Assembly: GCA_003697085.1 (NCBI GenBank)
Contig: RFFU01000076.1
Span: 1 to 59,167, forward strand
Direction: 5' to 3'
Source of the DNA: Candidatus Hydrogenedentota bacterium
Lineage (GTDB): Bacteria; UBA8481; J006
Length of the DNA: 59,167 nucleotides
The notes beneath the pieces were generated by a model that saw nothing but the letters and a program-made list of their open reading frames with translations, searched no databases and was not told the DNA's origin. Shown piece after piece: positions 1 through 8,815 of this stretch (positions are counted from its first letter, which is position 1; each line of letters begins with the position of its first letter). Made by a program: the position numbers and the translations under genes.

Positions 1-83
1 CAGTTACATTTGGTTACAGGCCGGAGAGTGTCTGCCTGAAGAGGACTTTCACCTCTCTGACCATGTACGCTCATGGGCGCACG

Positions 84-232
84 GGCGCAGGTTCTTCAAC
101 CTGCGGGGGCCGATTGGCACTCGTGGGGGATTCCTCGTCGGCCTTCGGCCTTCTCGGAATGACAGCGTCTCTTGTCATTCCGAAAATCGCCGTAAGGCGA
201 TTGAGGAATCCCCTCGACGCGGTACCCCGAGG
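84..232. repeat. Composite dispersed repeat, copy 1
   Basis: Three modules can be seen. The first is a short hairpin, GCAGGTTCTTCAACCTGC, followed by GGGGGCCGATTGGCAC. The second is GGGGGATTCCTCGTCGG leading to CGGAATGACA. The third is an inverted version, TGTCATTCCG leading to GAGGAATCCCCTCGACG. The same modules occur at 11908-12058 in a different order. Arrangement in inverted pairs suggests mobile, hairpin-forming elements of MITE or REP type; no transposase is present in the window. Confidence 0.75.
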
Positions 233-234
233 GA

Positions 235-300
235 AGGGTAAGGGCAAAGGCAAGGGCAAGAAAAAGGGAATGGGGAAGGGAAACGAAAAAGGGAGCGGGA
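235..300. repeat. Purine-rich GGCAAA-type tract
   Basis: A run made of variants of AAGGGCAAAGG and AAAGGGAA, almost all purine on the plus strand. Similar tracts lie at about 11818-11872, 30555-30625 and 32762-32825, always between genes. Confidence 0.65.
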
Positions 301-497
301 AGCGTGTCCTGGTAGCGCGGGCATCCTGGCGTGCAAAAACGGATTCGTAGGAGGTTACCTTTCGGCCGCGCCGATCTTATGTACTGTTTCGCCCAGGAGT
401 GGACTGATACGATTCGGCAAAAGGTGGCCATTGTTCGCTGTGTACCCGTCTGTCGATGTTCCTTGCCGCCCCGATCCGCCCGGAGTATTCTTGCTAT

Positions 498-1013
498 GTG
501 ACGACGAGATTACGATACGATCAAACGATACGGCGCCTCGCGGTCTATCCCGGATCCTTCGATCCGATTACGAACGGTCACCTCGATATCGTTCGCCGCG
601 CCCTGGCAATCTTCGATACCGTCATCGTCGCCGTTTTGGTTAATCCGGCCAAGCAGACGCTTTTTTCCGCCGAGGAACGCGTCGCGTTGATCGAGGCTTC
701 TCTCGGAAACGAGGAACGTTCCCGGATCGAGGTGAGGACCTTTTCCGGGCTTCTCGTCGATTTCCTGGAATCCGTTCAGGCGGACGTTTTGATTCGGGGG
801 TTGCGTTTCGTCAGCGATTTCGAGTATGAACTCCAGATGGCTCTGATGAATCGCTCCCTTCGCAGCGGAACCGAAACGCTCTTTATGGTGGCCAATCCTG
901 AGCGGACGTTCGTTTCGTCGTCGCTCGTGAAAGAAGTATCCCGGCTCGGCAGGGATGTCGCACGGTATGTGCCTCCCGCCGTCGCAAGAGCATTGGAGGA
1001 GAAACGAAAATGA
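498..1013 (+). CDS. coaD: Pantetheine-phosphate adenylyltransferase (CoaD)
   Basis: Transfers AMP from ATP to 4'-phosphopantetheine, giving dephospho-CoA, the fourth step of CoA synthesis in the cytosol. The nucleotidyltransferase motif [12 protein letters not shown] lies at residues 17-28, RGLR at 100-103 and the C-terminal signature VSSSLVKE at 139-146. The GTG at 498 is chosen because a GGAG lies 12 nt upstream and the family begins just before the YPGSFDP strand; the open frame reaches an ATG at 456 with no ribosome site. At 171 residues it is close to the usual length of about 160. It overlaps the next gene by 4 nt (ATGA), so CoA synthesis and phosphotransacetylase are probably translationally coupled. 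Confidence 0.93.
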   Translation: MTTRLRYDQTIRRLAVYPGSFDPITNGHLDIVRRALAIFDTVIVAVLVNPAKQTLFSAEERVALIEASLGNEERSRIEVRTFSGLLVDFLESVQADVLIRGLRFVSDFEYELQMALMNRSLRSGTETLFMVANPERTFVSSSLVKEVSRLGRDVARYVPPAVARALEEKRK

Positions 1014-1996
1014 ATGTCATAGAAGAAGCAAAGAAGCAGGCGAAAAATGTCCGTTTGGTTCTTCCGGAGGGATGGGACGAGCGCATCCTTCGCGCCGCAG
1101 CGATTTTGGCCGGGGAACCGTATGTTCGCTCGGTGCAGCTGATCGCCGAGCGAGAAGAAGCCGCCCGGCTCTGCCCGGACGTCGATTTCTCCCGGGTCGA
1201 TTTTCTATCCGTAACCAAGGAAAGCGGCGACGAGGATCTCCGGGAATTTTTGAAGAGGAGGAAGAAGTTCGTGAATGCCTCCGAGGAGGAAATCACGAAG
1301 GCCCTCGAACAACCGCTCGTTCTCGGAGCGGCGCTCGTCGGAAGCGGACGGGGCGATGCCGTCGTCTCTGGAGCGGCCAGTACCACGGCCGACGTTCTTC
1401 GAGCCGCGCTCCGCGTCATCGGGATGGCGGAGGGCCTCTCGACCCTCTCCTCCGTCTTTTTCATGACCCTCGATGACGGCCGGTGGGGAGAAGACGGAAC
1501 GCTCGTTTTCGCCGATTGTGCCGTCGTGCCCAACCCCAATCCACGTCAACTCGCCAACATCGCCGTGGCTTCCGCGAGAACGTTCCGCAAGATTCTCGGG
1601 CGTGAACCGCGCGTCGCGATGCTCTCCTTTTCGACGAAGGGCTCCGCCGAACACGCAGACGTCGAGAAGGTGCGCAAAGCGGTCGAGTTGGCGAGAAACC
1701 TGGATCCCAATCTCTCTCTCGATGGAGAACTTCAGGCCGATGCCGCCCTCATTCCGTCCATAGGATCCCGCAAGGCTCCCGGCTCGGCCGTCGCTGGAAA
1801 GGCCAATGTTCTCGTCTTCCCCGATCTCGACTCCGGGAACATCGCGTACAAATTGGTCGAACGCCTGGCCGGAGCCCAGGCCCTGGGCCCGATCATTCAA
1901 GGACTGGCGAAACCGATGAGCGATCTTTCTCGTGGATGTTCCGTTGAGGATATCGTCGGCGTGGCCGCAATTACCGCGGCGCTCGCCGAGAGTTGA
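1010..1996 (+). CDS. pta: Phosphate acetyltransferase (Pta)
   Basis: Interconverts acetyl-CoA plus phosphate and acetyl phosphate plus CoA. The 328-residue protein is the catalytic PTA_PTB domain only, without the N-terminal DRTGG extension of the long enterobacterial form. Family signatures include [15 protein letters not shown] near the start, [19 protein letters not shown] at about 115-135, [12 protein letters not shown] near 240 and [19 protein letters not shown] near 275. It overlaps coaD by 4 nt, which makes sense because both enzymes act around the CoA pool. No acetate kinase gene lies in the window, so the direction of flux cannot be judged. A phosphate butyryltransferase is less likely given these signatures. 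Confidence 0.93.
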   Translation: MNVIEEAKKQAKNVRLVLPEGWDERILRAAAILAGEPYVRSVQLIAEREEAARLCPDVDFSRVDFLSVTKESGDEDLREFLKRRKKFVNASEEEITKALEQPLVLGAALVGSGRGDAVVSGAASTTADVLRAALRVIGMAEGLSTLSSVFFMTLDDGRWGEDGTLVFADCAVVPNPNPRQLANIAVASARTFRKILGREPRVAMLSFSTKGSAEHADVEKVRKAVELARNLDPNLSLDGELQADAALIPSIGSRKAPGSAVAGKANVLVFPDLDSGNIAYKLVERLAGAQALGPIIQGLAKPMSDLSRGCSVEDIVGVAAITAALAES

Positions 1997-2014
1997 TTCC
2001 GGCTCGGCACCGAA

Positions 2015-2461
2015 ATGATCTATTCCTACCGCGCGCGCGATCCCATTGGTCGCATCGTTACCGGTGAACTCGAGGCGCCTGACGAGGAACGATTGCTGGC
2101 CGAACTCCGCGGCCGCGCCCTTCGACCAATTTCCTATCGGCCCATTGGAAGGGACGGTGTCGGAGGAGGAAGAGGATTCGGCTGGAAACGCCTCTCCGTG
2201 GGAAAGGGGTTTTCTCTTCCCACCAGAAAATACTCTTCCTCTCGGGCTCCCACGCCGCCTCCCTTCGACTTCGATGAGGATGACGAGGATGACGCCGATC
2301 TCTCCGTCGATGACCTGCTCCCGGAGGACCAGGCTTCCGGCGACGATGCTTCCGATTGGGATGCCGGTGCTTCCTCGACACAAGCGCGGAAGGCGTCTCG
2401 GATCCCCTGGTGGGCCGTCTTCCTTTTGATCTATTTCATTCTCAAGATATTGGCGTCTTGA
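2015..2461 (+). CDS. Orphan GspF/PilC N-domain-like protein with C-terminal membrane anchor
   Basis: 148 residues, function unknown. Residues 1-45 (MIYSYRARDPIGR, GELEAPDEERLLAELR, RALRPI) resemble the short N-terminal segment of GspF/PilC platform proteins. The PilC encoded at 34121-35341 begins in the same way (FKYKAVDG, GEIEA, LLRERGLRPF). The cytoplasmic helical repeats of GspF are absent. A basic/glycine linker is followed by a very acidic stretch (about 90-110, DEDDEDDADLSVDD) and one hydrophobic helix, WWAVFLLIYFILKIL, at the end. It starts 18 nt after pta and may be in the same transcript. A tail-anchored protein using this domain as an adaptor is an inference; the similarity needs a profile search. 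Confidence 0.7.
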   Translation: MIYSYRARDPIGRIVTGELEAPDEERLLAELRGRALRPISYRPIGRDGVGGGRGFGWKRLSVGKGFSLPTRKYSSSRAPTPPPFDFDEDDEDDADLSVDDLLPEDQASGDDASDWDAGASSTQARKASRIPWWAVFLLIYFILKILAS

Positions 2462-2754
2462 AATAACTCCGCCCCCGTCAAAAGAAAGCACAACCTGGGA
2501 GAGCAAAAATTCGTGAGGAAACGGTATCCCGGCAGCCCGTTTCATCCTGTCTGCAATAGAGCGTGGACTCTGCGGTCCGCGGATGCGCCACCGGCTCTCC
2601 AACCCGCGGCAACCTGCCGGGAACGCCGGTATCTTGCCTGCGGAAACGGATTCGGGGAGCCTCTTCTCCTGACCGGCCGGTTTTTCCTCTCCAAGCGGGT
2701 TCCGCCGTGGTACGACGAAAATTGTCCCGTTTTCGTCTCGTCCGGACGAACGAC

Positions 2755-2786
2755 GAAATTGACAAACTGTAAGAATGACACCTTTT
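2755..2786 (+). repeat. 32-nt dispersed repeat, copy 1
   Basis: This 32-nt segment begins GAAATTGACAAA and ends AAGAATGACACCTTTT. It matches the reverse complement of 18217-18248 at 30 of 32 positions. Here it lies about 50 nt before polC; the other copy lies directly after the stop codon of the Wzc-like gene. It contains TTGACA but no suitable -10 hexamer at 16-18 nt, so I do not call it a promoter. Confidence 0.8.
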
Positions 2787-2793
2787 TCCTTTC

Positions 2794-2822
2794 TTGACGG
2801 GGAGGAGAGGAGGAAGTAAATT
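2794..2822 (+). promoter_or_regulatory. Candidate sigma-70-type promoter of polC
   Basis: TTGACG (2794-2799), a 17-nt spacer and TAAATT (2817-2822). Transcription would begin about 2829-2831, only a few nucleotides before the polC start codons, so the message would be leaderless or nearly so. The GGAGG at 2824-2828 would then lie largely outside the transcript. Confidence 0.45.
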
Positions 2823-2837
2823 CGGAGGCGAGTGGAA

Positions 2838-5800
2838 ATGTCTGAAATTATCCGAATGAAACCGAAAGAGGGGGCGCTTCCTGAATTCTTCAAACCGATA
2901 ATAGCGGAGTTTTCCATCGGCGGCGTGGAAGGCGCGAGCCGAGGAGGGGACCTCGCTGATTTTTTGACGGAGATCGAGTTTCATCCCGGCGACAGCCGGC
3001 TCGTCCTTTACCTCGGTCCGACCGGGGCGCGAACGCCGCGTTTGGCGGAGCGGATTCGGGAGGTCGTATCCGAGCGCTTACCGGCGGTGACGGTGGCCGT
3101 AAAGCCGCCGGTTTCGACGGAATCTCTTCCCTCTCCGTCACCCGAACGTCTTTTGAAAGAGTTGAAGGTTCAACTCAATGCCGCGGCGCCATGGCTGGCG
3201 TCCTGCTGGATGCGCGTCGAGTCCTCCCGGATCGTTCTGGCCTGTCCGAATGAGATTGCGCGGGAGGAGGTTGAGCGGGCCGGGGCGCGCCGATGGTTGG
3301 AGGAAACAGCGCGGGAATTAGGAAGCGGATGGGGCGCGGAAATCACCGTGGAACCGCCTCGGGAAACGGCTCCTCCCCGCAAAGCGGTCTTCCGGCCCGT
3401 CCAAAAGAAGAAATCCAATGTCTTGTTGGGACGCGAGTCGGGCGTGACGAGTCCGCCTCTTCCTATCAACCAGATCGCGGGGCCGATGCGGAACGTGGTG
3501 GTGGAGGGGAGGGTCTTCGGAGTCGAGTGCCGAGAGTTGAAACGGCGACGGATACTCTCGCTGGGAATCACGGACTTTACGGATTCGATCCGCGTCAAAC
3601 TTTTTGATCCTCCGGCAACGGCGGCTTCGGTTCGTGAGGGGGAATACCTGCGGATCGCCGGTGCGGTTCAGCCGGATAAGTTCGAACAGAACGAAATCGT
3701 ACTCTCTCCAAGGCACATTCTCCGCGTCACTCGTCCGGAGAGAGAAGACTGCTCGGAACGCAAGCGCGTCGAACTCAATCTTCACACGAAGTGCTCGCGA
3801 CTCAACGGCCTGATCGATTTCTCGAGACTGTTGGAGCGCCTGCGGAGGTGGCGCTGGGATCGCATTGCGATCACGGATGATGCGGTGGTTCAGGCCTTTC
3901 CTCGGGCCTACGTCGCCGCGAAGAAAGCCGGCGTTCGGCTCGCTCTGGGATGCGAACTCAATGTCGTCGATGACCGGAGGGCCGTGGTGGTCAATGTTCC
4001 CCCCCAGAGAAGAGGAGAGTCTCTGCTCGAGGATGCTGTTGTGTTTGATCTCGAAACGACCGGCCTGAGCCCGTTGAGTCATGAAATCATCGAGATTGCG
4101 GCGTACAAGGTTCGCCGAAGTCGAATCGTCGATGAATTTCATTCCTTCGTTCGCCCGCGGGTTTCGCTCGATTCGAACATTCAGAAGATTACAGGCATTA
4201 CGGAATCGATGCTCCGAGAGGCTCCGGGGTGGCGGGAGGTCTTCCCGCGGTTCCAGAACTTCGTCGGCGACGCGCCGCTTGTGGCGCACAACATTTCCTT
4301 CGACGCCGGATTTCTCCGAGACGATTGGGTGCGTTCGGGCCGGAAGATGCCTCCCTTAATCGACACGCTCGAGATTTCGCGAGCGCTCTTTCCGAAATTG
4401 AAGAAGTTTCAGCTCGGGAGCGTCGCAAAGGCGCTCGGGGTCTCTCTCGTCAACGCGCATCGTGCTTCCGACGACGCGCGCGCCCTGGCGAAAATCTTTG
4501 TCGAAATCGTTTTGAAACTCAGGCGCCGCGGCGTCAAAACCCTGGGGGAATTGGAGGCGTGGCGCGGCGAGCGGGAAGCGAGAAAGATTCCGGCGAAGTC
4601 GGTCGTTGCCCTCGTTGCCGACCGGACCGGCCTGAAGAACCTCTACGAGTTGGTGACGGCCGCGCATCTGAACCATCTCTATATCTATCCACGTACGCCT
4701 TGGTCCTTAATCGAACACCATAAGGACGGGTTGATTCTGGGATCGGGTGCGCTGGAGGGACCGGTCATCGATGCGATATTGGCGAACGAATCCGAGGAGG
4801 AGATTCTTTCGATCGCCCGGCGGTTCGATTATATCGAGATCGCACCGCCGGATCTGTATCGACCTCTCTTAGCGGAGGGAACACTTCGTTGCGACGAAGA
4901 TGTGGACGCACTTATCCGGCGGGTCATCGCTATCGCCACGAAAGCGAAAGTCCCCGTCGTCGCCGTCGGCTGTGCTCATCACCTCGATCCGGAGGAGAGA
5001 GAGTATCGAAAGATTCTGCGGGAGCCGTTGGATCGCGACCGCGTCGAGCATCTTCCCTCGATGCATCTCCGCACCACCGACGAGATGCTTGAAGCATTCT
5101 CTTTTCTTGGGGAGGAAGTCGCGCGGCGGCTCGTTCTCGAAAATCCGGATCGCGTCTTCGAGCGGTTGGAGGATGTCGATCCTCTTCCACGAGGCTTTTT
5201 TCCGCCGATTATCGAGGGGGCGGAGAAGGACTTACGCAAGCGAACGATGGAAGCCGCGTTTCGGCTTTACGGACGAGAAAGAGAAGGAAAGGTCATTCTT
5301 CCCGGGAAAATCGAAGCCATCTTGAAGAAGGAACTCGATGCCATCATCGGAAACGGGTTCGCTGTGCTTTATCTCATCGCGATTCAACTTGTCCAAAACA
5401 GCAAGGAGGCCGGTTACGTCGTCGGTTCCCGCGGATCCGTCGGTTCCTCGCTCGTGGCCTTTTTGACCGGCATCACCGAAGTGAATCCCCTTCCCCCGCA
5501 TTATCGCTGTTCCGTCTGTCGAACGACGATCTTCGCGGACGAGGAAGGAGAGGAGAAAGGGAAGATATCCGGCCCCCGCAGGAAGAAGACGGGAAAGGGA
5601 AGAGACCGTCCGGAATGCGGCCCCGATCTTCCTCGGCGGGATTGTTGCGGCCGGGAGATGATCCGAGACGGCTATCGGATTCCTTTCGAGGCTTTTATGG
5701 GATTCGATGGGACAAAGGTTCCCGACATCGACTTGAATTTCGCGGGGGAGTATCAGGCGCGGGCGATGGCGGACATCGAGAAGACATTCGGGAAGGATCA

Positions 5801-7148
5801 CGTCTTTCGAGCCGGAACGATCTCAACATTGAAGGAACGGAACGCGCGCGGTTTTGTCCTCAACTACCTCGAAAAACGCGGGCTCAAACCCCGCCGTGCC
5901 GAGATCGATCGCCTCTCGCTCGGCCTCGTCGAGGTCTCCCGGACCACGGGGCAGCATCCCGGAGGAATGGTCATCATCCCTCGGGATCGTTCCATCACGG
6001 ATTTTATGCCGGTCCAACGCCCCGCCGATTCCGAGACCGCGGAATCCGTCACGACCCATTTCGATTTTCACGCCTACGAGGGAACGATCGTTAAGGTGGA
6101 TGTCCTCGGGCACGATTGTCCCACCGCGATCCGAATGCTGCGGGACATTACGGGGATCGATCCGATGGAGGTCCCGCTCGATGATCCCGCCGTCCTTTCA
6201 CTCTTTTCTTCGCCGGAGGCTTTGGGCTTGACGGAATCCCGGCTCGGCGCGCCCGTCGGAACCTTCGGGATTCCGGAATTCGGAACTCCGTTGTTGCTGC
6301 AGATCCTTCGAGAGACGCGTCCGAGAACGGTCGAGGAATTGATTCGTATCTCCGGGCTCTCCCACGGAGAAGGAGTCTGGAAAGGAAACGCGCAGGATTT
6401 GATCCGCAACGGAGTGGCGAGACTCTCGGAGGTGATTGCGACGCGCGAGGACATCATGAACAAATTGATCGGATACGGAATGGATCCCCGCGAGGCCTTC
6501 GGAATTATGGAGCGGGTCCGCAAAGGGAAGGGGCTGCGGCCGGAGGACGAGATCTCGATGAAGCGATGCAAGGTTCCTTCCTGGGTGATCGAAGCCTGTC
6601 GCAAGATTCAATATATGTTCCCGCGGGCTCATGCCGTCGCCTACGTCCTGATGGCGCTGAGAATCGCCTATTTCAAAGTCCATCATCCGCCGGCCTTCTA
6701 CGCCACGGCGCTGACCTTACGGGCCGCCGATCTTCCCCTGGAACCTGTGCTCGACGGCTTGAAATCCGTCCGAGCCGCTCTGGCGGAGATTCGAAAGAAG
6801 GAACGGGATCGTCTTGCCACGGCTCGCGAACAGGCCCAAGGCGTCGCACTGGATCTGGCGCGGGAGATGCTTCTGCGCGGAATCGAGATGAAGAGTGTCG
6901 ATCTGGAAAAGTCCGATGCCCTGCGTTTCCGGGTCGAGGGAACAACATTGCGCCCTCCGCTCGTTGCGGTGGACGGGCTCGGCGGGAAGATGGCGCGGCG
7001 CATTGCGAAGGAAGTGAAAGAGGGAAATCTGCTGTCGTTGGAGGATCTCGTCTCGCGAACCGGCCTCTCCCGCCCTCTTCTCCAGCGGCTAAAGGCTCTG
7101 GGCGCATGCGGCGCGCTTCCCGAATCGAACCAATTACGCCTCTTCTGA
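2838..7148 (+). CDS. polC: DNA polymerase III alpha subunit, PolC type
   Basis: Replicative DNA polymerase with built-in 3'-5' proofreading, 1436 residues, almost exactly the length of Bacillus PolC. Order of parts: N-terminal domain, OB fold (about 220-310), first PHP half (about 310-395), DEDD exonuclease (about 400-570, VVFDLETTGLSP, HNISFDAGF, HRASDDARAL), second PHP half, then the polymerase core with GSRGSVGSSLVAFLTG, PDIDLNFAGEYQ (catalytic aspartates) and RTTGQHPGGMVIIP. It ends with QLRLF, a beta-clamp-binding motif. The PHP half-site is altered: the usual HLHT is NLHT and ITDHAVVQ is ITDDAVVQ. The Zn-finger insert before PDIDLNF is also irregular, with a basic insertion. Start: ATG 2838, nine nt after GGAGG; GTG 2832 is the alternative. 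PolC is typical of Firmicutes and some other lineages, so its presence in an apparent diderm is notable. Confidence 0.95.
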   Translation: MSEIIRMKPKEGALPEFFKPIIAEFSIGGVEGASRGGDLADFLTEIEFHPGDSRLVLYLGPTGARTPRLAERIREVVSERLPAVTVAVKPPVSTESLPSPSPERLLKELKVQLNAAAPWLASCWMRVESSRIVLACPNEIAREEVERAGARRWLEETARELGSGWGAEITVEPPRETAPPRKAVFRPVQKKKSNVLLGRESGVTSPPLPINQIAGPMRNVVVEGRVFGVECRELKRRRILSLGITDFTDSIRVKLFDPPATAASVREGEYLRIAGAVQPDKFEQNEIVLSPRHILRVTRPEREDCSERKRVELNLHTKCSRLNGLIDFSRLLERLRRWRWDRIAITDDAVVQAFPRAYVAAKKAGVRLALGCELNVVDDRRAVVVNVPPQRRGESLLEDAVVFDLETTGLSPLSHEIIEIAAYKVRRSRIVDEFHSFVRPRVSLDSNIQKITGITESMLREAPGWREVFPRFQNFVGDAPLVAHNISFDAGFLRDDWVRSGRKMPPLIDTLEISRALFPKLKKFQLGSVAKALGVSLVNAHRASDDARALAKIFVEIVLKLRRRGVKTLGELEAWRGEREARKIPAKSVVALVADRTGLKNLYELVTAAHLNHLYIYPRTPWSLIEHHKDGLILGSGALEGPVIDAILANESEEEILSIARRFDYIEIAPPDLYRPLLAEGTLRCDEDVDALIRRVIAIATKAKVPVVAVGCAHHLDPEEREYRKILREPLDRDRVEHLPSMHLRTTDEMLEAFSFLGEEVARRLVLENPDRVFERLEDVDPLPRGFFPPIIEGAEKDLRKRTMEAAFRLYGREREGKVILPGKIEAILKKELDAIIGNGFAVLYLIAIQLVQNSKEAGYVVGSRGSVGSSLVAFLTGITEVNPLPPHYRCSVCRTTIFADEEGEEKGKISGPRRKKTGKGRDRPECGPDLPRRDCCGREMIRDGYRIPFEAFMGFDGTKVPDIDLNFAGEYQARAMADIEKTFGKDHVFRAGTISTLKERNARGFVLNYLEKRGLKPRRAEIDRLSLGLVEVSRTTGQHPGGMVIIPRDRSITDFMPVQRPADSETAESVTTHFDFHAYEGTIVKVDVLGHDCPTAIRMLRDITGIDPMEVPLDDPAVLSLFSSPEALGLTESRLGAPVGTFGIPEFGTPLLLQILRETRPRTVEELIRISGLSHGEGVWKGNAQDLIRNGVARLSEVIATREDIMNKLIGYGMDPREAFGIMERVRKGKGLRPEDEISMKRCKVPSWVIEACRKIQYMFPRAHAVAYVLMALRIAYFKVHHPPAFYATALTLRAADLPLEPVLDGLKSVRAALAEIRKKERDRLATAREQAQGVALDLAREMLLRGIEMKSVDLEKSDALRFRVEGTTLRPPLVAVDGLGGKMARRIAKEVKEGNLLSLEDLVSRTGLSRPLLQRLKALGACGALPESNQLRLF

Positions 7149-8815
7149 AGAGAGATACGAGGCCACGTTCCGCGCGGGCCGCGCCAATGTTCCTTGTTCT
7201 CGTGTTGCTCCTGGTCGCTTCCGCCCCCGCGCGCGCCGGATTCGTCACCGTGGCGCAGTACGCCGGACCTCCGAGCGGGTTTGCTGTCGCCGGAGGTTTT
7301 GTCTATGCCGCTCGCTCGAACGTCCCCAGTGTCCTCGTCTATTCCGCAACCAAAGGAACACTTCTGAGAGAGATCGGCCTTGCCGTCGTCTCCGCGATCG
7401 AGACCGCTCCCACCGGCGTGACTGCATTGGCGGCCGACGAGGACGGAACAGTCTTTGTTGGAACCGCTCCCGCCGGGGAAGTCTTCGCCATCTCTCAACT
7501 TAAACCGTTCTCTCTCGGACGCGCCGATGATCTTCCCGGCGGCGCTCACCCCGATTCCATCACCGCGCTTTTTCCCTCCTCAGACGGAAGACTTTATTTC
7601 GGCCCCCAAGCGGATATCGATACCACCACTATTCTCTTTCGGTCGGCGAAGACCTCGTTGAGTTCTGCGGAACCGATCGCGCTGCTCGATGATTCCCTGC
7701 CGGTGCGCGTCACAACTTTGGCGGGAACCACAGGGCTGGTCTTCGTCGGAACCGGCGACTCCCCGGCGGGAATCTCCGGAGGGCGCGCGCATCTTCTGCA
7801 CACGGCTTCCAAAAAAATCGTGAGGGTTTTTCTGGGCGATTCCTTCGTTACAAGCGCCGTCGCTCGCCCCGATTCCCTCTTCTTCGCAACTTCTCCCCGC
7901 GGGCGCGTGTATGATCTCTCCGGGAATCTTCGCTTCACGGTCGCCGAAACCGCCGTGCACGCTATGCTCTACGCCAACGACGGAAACGAGTCCGTCACCT
8001 TCCTGGGAAGCGAAACCGGACTTCTCCGCCGATGGCACAACGACGGATCAGTGGACACGGTGGGGATGGTCGATCCCAACGCGGCTTCCATCGTCGGGCT
8101 CGGTTTCGTTCGGGAACCCGAGCGGATCTTCGGAGTGGCGGTCTCGGCTGTCAACGGTGGAGGAATCGTCTTCTATTACGATGCCGTCGCTCCTTGGGTG
8201 ACGAACGTGGATATCTCGATCGATCCCTCGCTCAAACAACCTTCGACCCCCGAACCCTTTCCCCCTCGCATCACCTGGGGACAATACACATTCACGATTA
8301 CGACGAACGAACCTCTCAACGGCCTTCCCACGGTGAACCTGCGTTACCCCGACAACTCGCTTCAACAGATTCCGATGGCCGGCGCCGATACGACCTTCTC
8401 CGGAACGATTACGATCGATAAATCCCGGCCCGCCGGAACGGTGACGCTGGTCTTCGTCGGCGTTGACGACGCCGGCAATACGGGAACGACGATTGTCAAG
8501 GAATCGACGTTCACACTTGAATCCTTCGGACAGGTTAGGATCGCGAACAATCTCATCCGTCCCGCCTACGGCGAGTTTGCGACGATACGCTATGTCCTGA
8601 ACTCCCCTCAAAATGTCGCGATACGAGTCTTCAATATGCGCGGGTTGCTCGTGGCCGATCTCTCTCCCGGCTTCCGCGGGCCGGGTCAGCATCAAGATGT
8701 CACCTGGGACGGGCGAAATATGCGGGGAGAAAAGGTCGCCAGCGGCGTTTACCTCGTTCGTATCGAAGCGGGGACGGAGATCCAAGCGACCTTTCGCGTG
8801 ATGGTGATCCAATGA
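7106..8815 (+). CDS. Secreted beta-propeller-like protein with FlgD-type Ig C-terminus
   Basis: 569 residues. A hydrophobic export signal MFLVLVLLLVASAPARA lies at residues 28-44 if ATG 7106 is used. The arginine-rich stretch before it supplies the positive charge a signal peptide needs, so I prefer 7106 to ATG 7187. The middle has repeated short strands with periodic GLVFVGTG, GTVFVGTAPAGEV and LYFGPQADI motifs, as in NHL/PQQ-like propellers. The last 95 residues (RPAYGEFATIRYVLNSP, VAIRVFNMRGLLV, VASGVYLVRIEA) match the FlgD Ig-like/C-terminal sorting-type fold common in secreted proteins of FCB and allied phyla. It overlaps the end of polC and is overlapped by the gmd-like gene (ATGA). Function unknown, probably extracellular or cell-surface. 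Confidence 0.85.
   Translation: MRRASRIEPITPLLKRDTRPRSARAAPMFLVLVLLLVASAPARAGFVTVAQYAGPPSGFAVAGGFVYAARSNVPSVLVYSATKGTLLREIGLAVVSAIETAPTGVTALAADEDGTVFVGTAPAGEVFAISQLKPFSLGRADDLPGGAHPDSITALFPSSDGRLYFGPQADIDTTTILFRSAKTSLSSAEPIALLDDSLPVRVTTLAGTTGLVFVGTGDSPAGISGGRAHLLHTASKKIVRVFLGDSFVTSAVARPDSLFFATSPRGRVYDLSGNLRFTVAETAVHAMLYANDGNESVTFLGSETGLLRRWHNDGSVDTVGMVDPNAASIVGLGFVREPERIFGVAVSAVNGGGIVFYYDAVAPWVTNVDISIDPSLKQPSTPEPFPPRITWGQYTFTITTNEPLNGLPTVNLRYPDNSLQQIPMAGADTTFSGTITIDKSRPAGTVTLVFVGVDDAGNTGTTIVKESTFTLESFGQVRIANNLIRPAYGEFATIRYVLNSPQNVAIRVFNMRGLLVADLSPGFRGPGQHQDVTWDGRNMRGEKVASGVYLVRIEAGTEIQATFRVMVIQ

Larger units (their letters stand above)
1..497. other. Intergenic region with composite repeats
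   Basis: I see no convincing gene here. The stretch holds a composite repeat (about 84-232), a purine-rich GGCAAA-type tract (about 235-300) and a fragment reading GGTAGCGCGGGCATCCTGG near 311. The same modules recur near 11.8-12.06 kb. Open frames across it are low-complexity or arginine/proline-rich translations of the repeats. A coaD promoter is not obvious. Confidence 0.7.
2462..2837 (+). other. Intergenic region upstream of polC with repeat fragments
   Basis: No gene seen. From about 2560 to 2660 it holds degenerate palindromic fragments of the same family as those near 25.9 and 44.0 kb (GTGGACTCTGCGGTCCGCGG, CTCTCCAACCCGCGG, TATCTTGCCTGCGG). It ends with the 32-nt repeat at 2755-2786 and a candidate polC promoter. 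Confidence 0.65.

Noticed and set aside
235-345. Lysine/glycine-rich reading frames in the purine tracts
   Set aside because: They are translations of GGCAAA-type repeats, without start signals or domains.
2758-2787. TTGACA in the 32-nt repeat as a polC promoter
   Set aside because: No -10 hexamer lies at 16-18 nt. The later TTGACG/TAAATT pair fits better.
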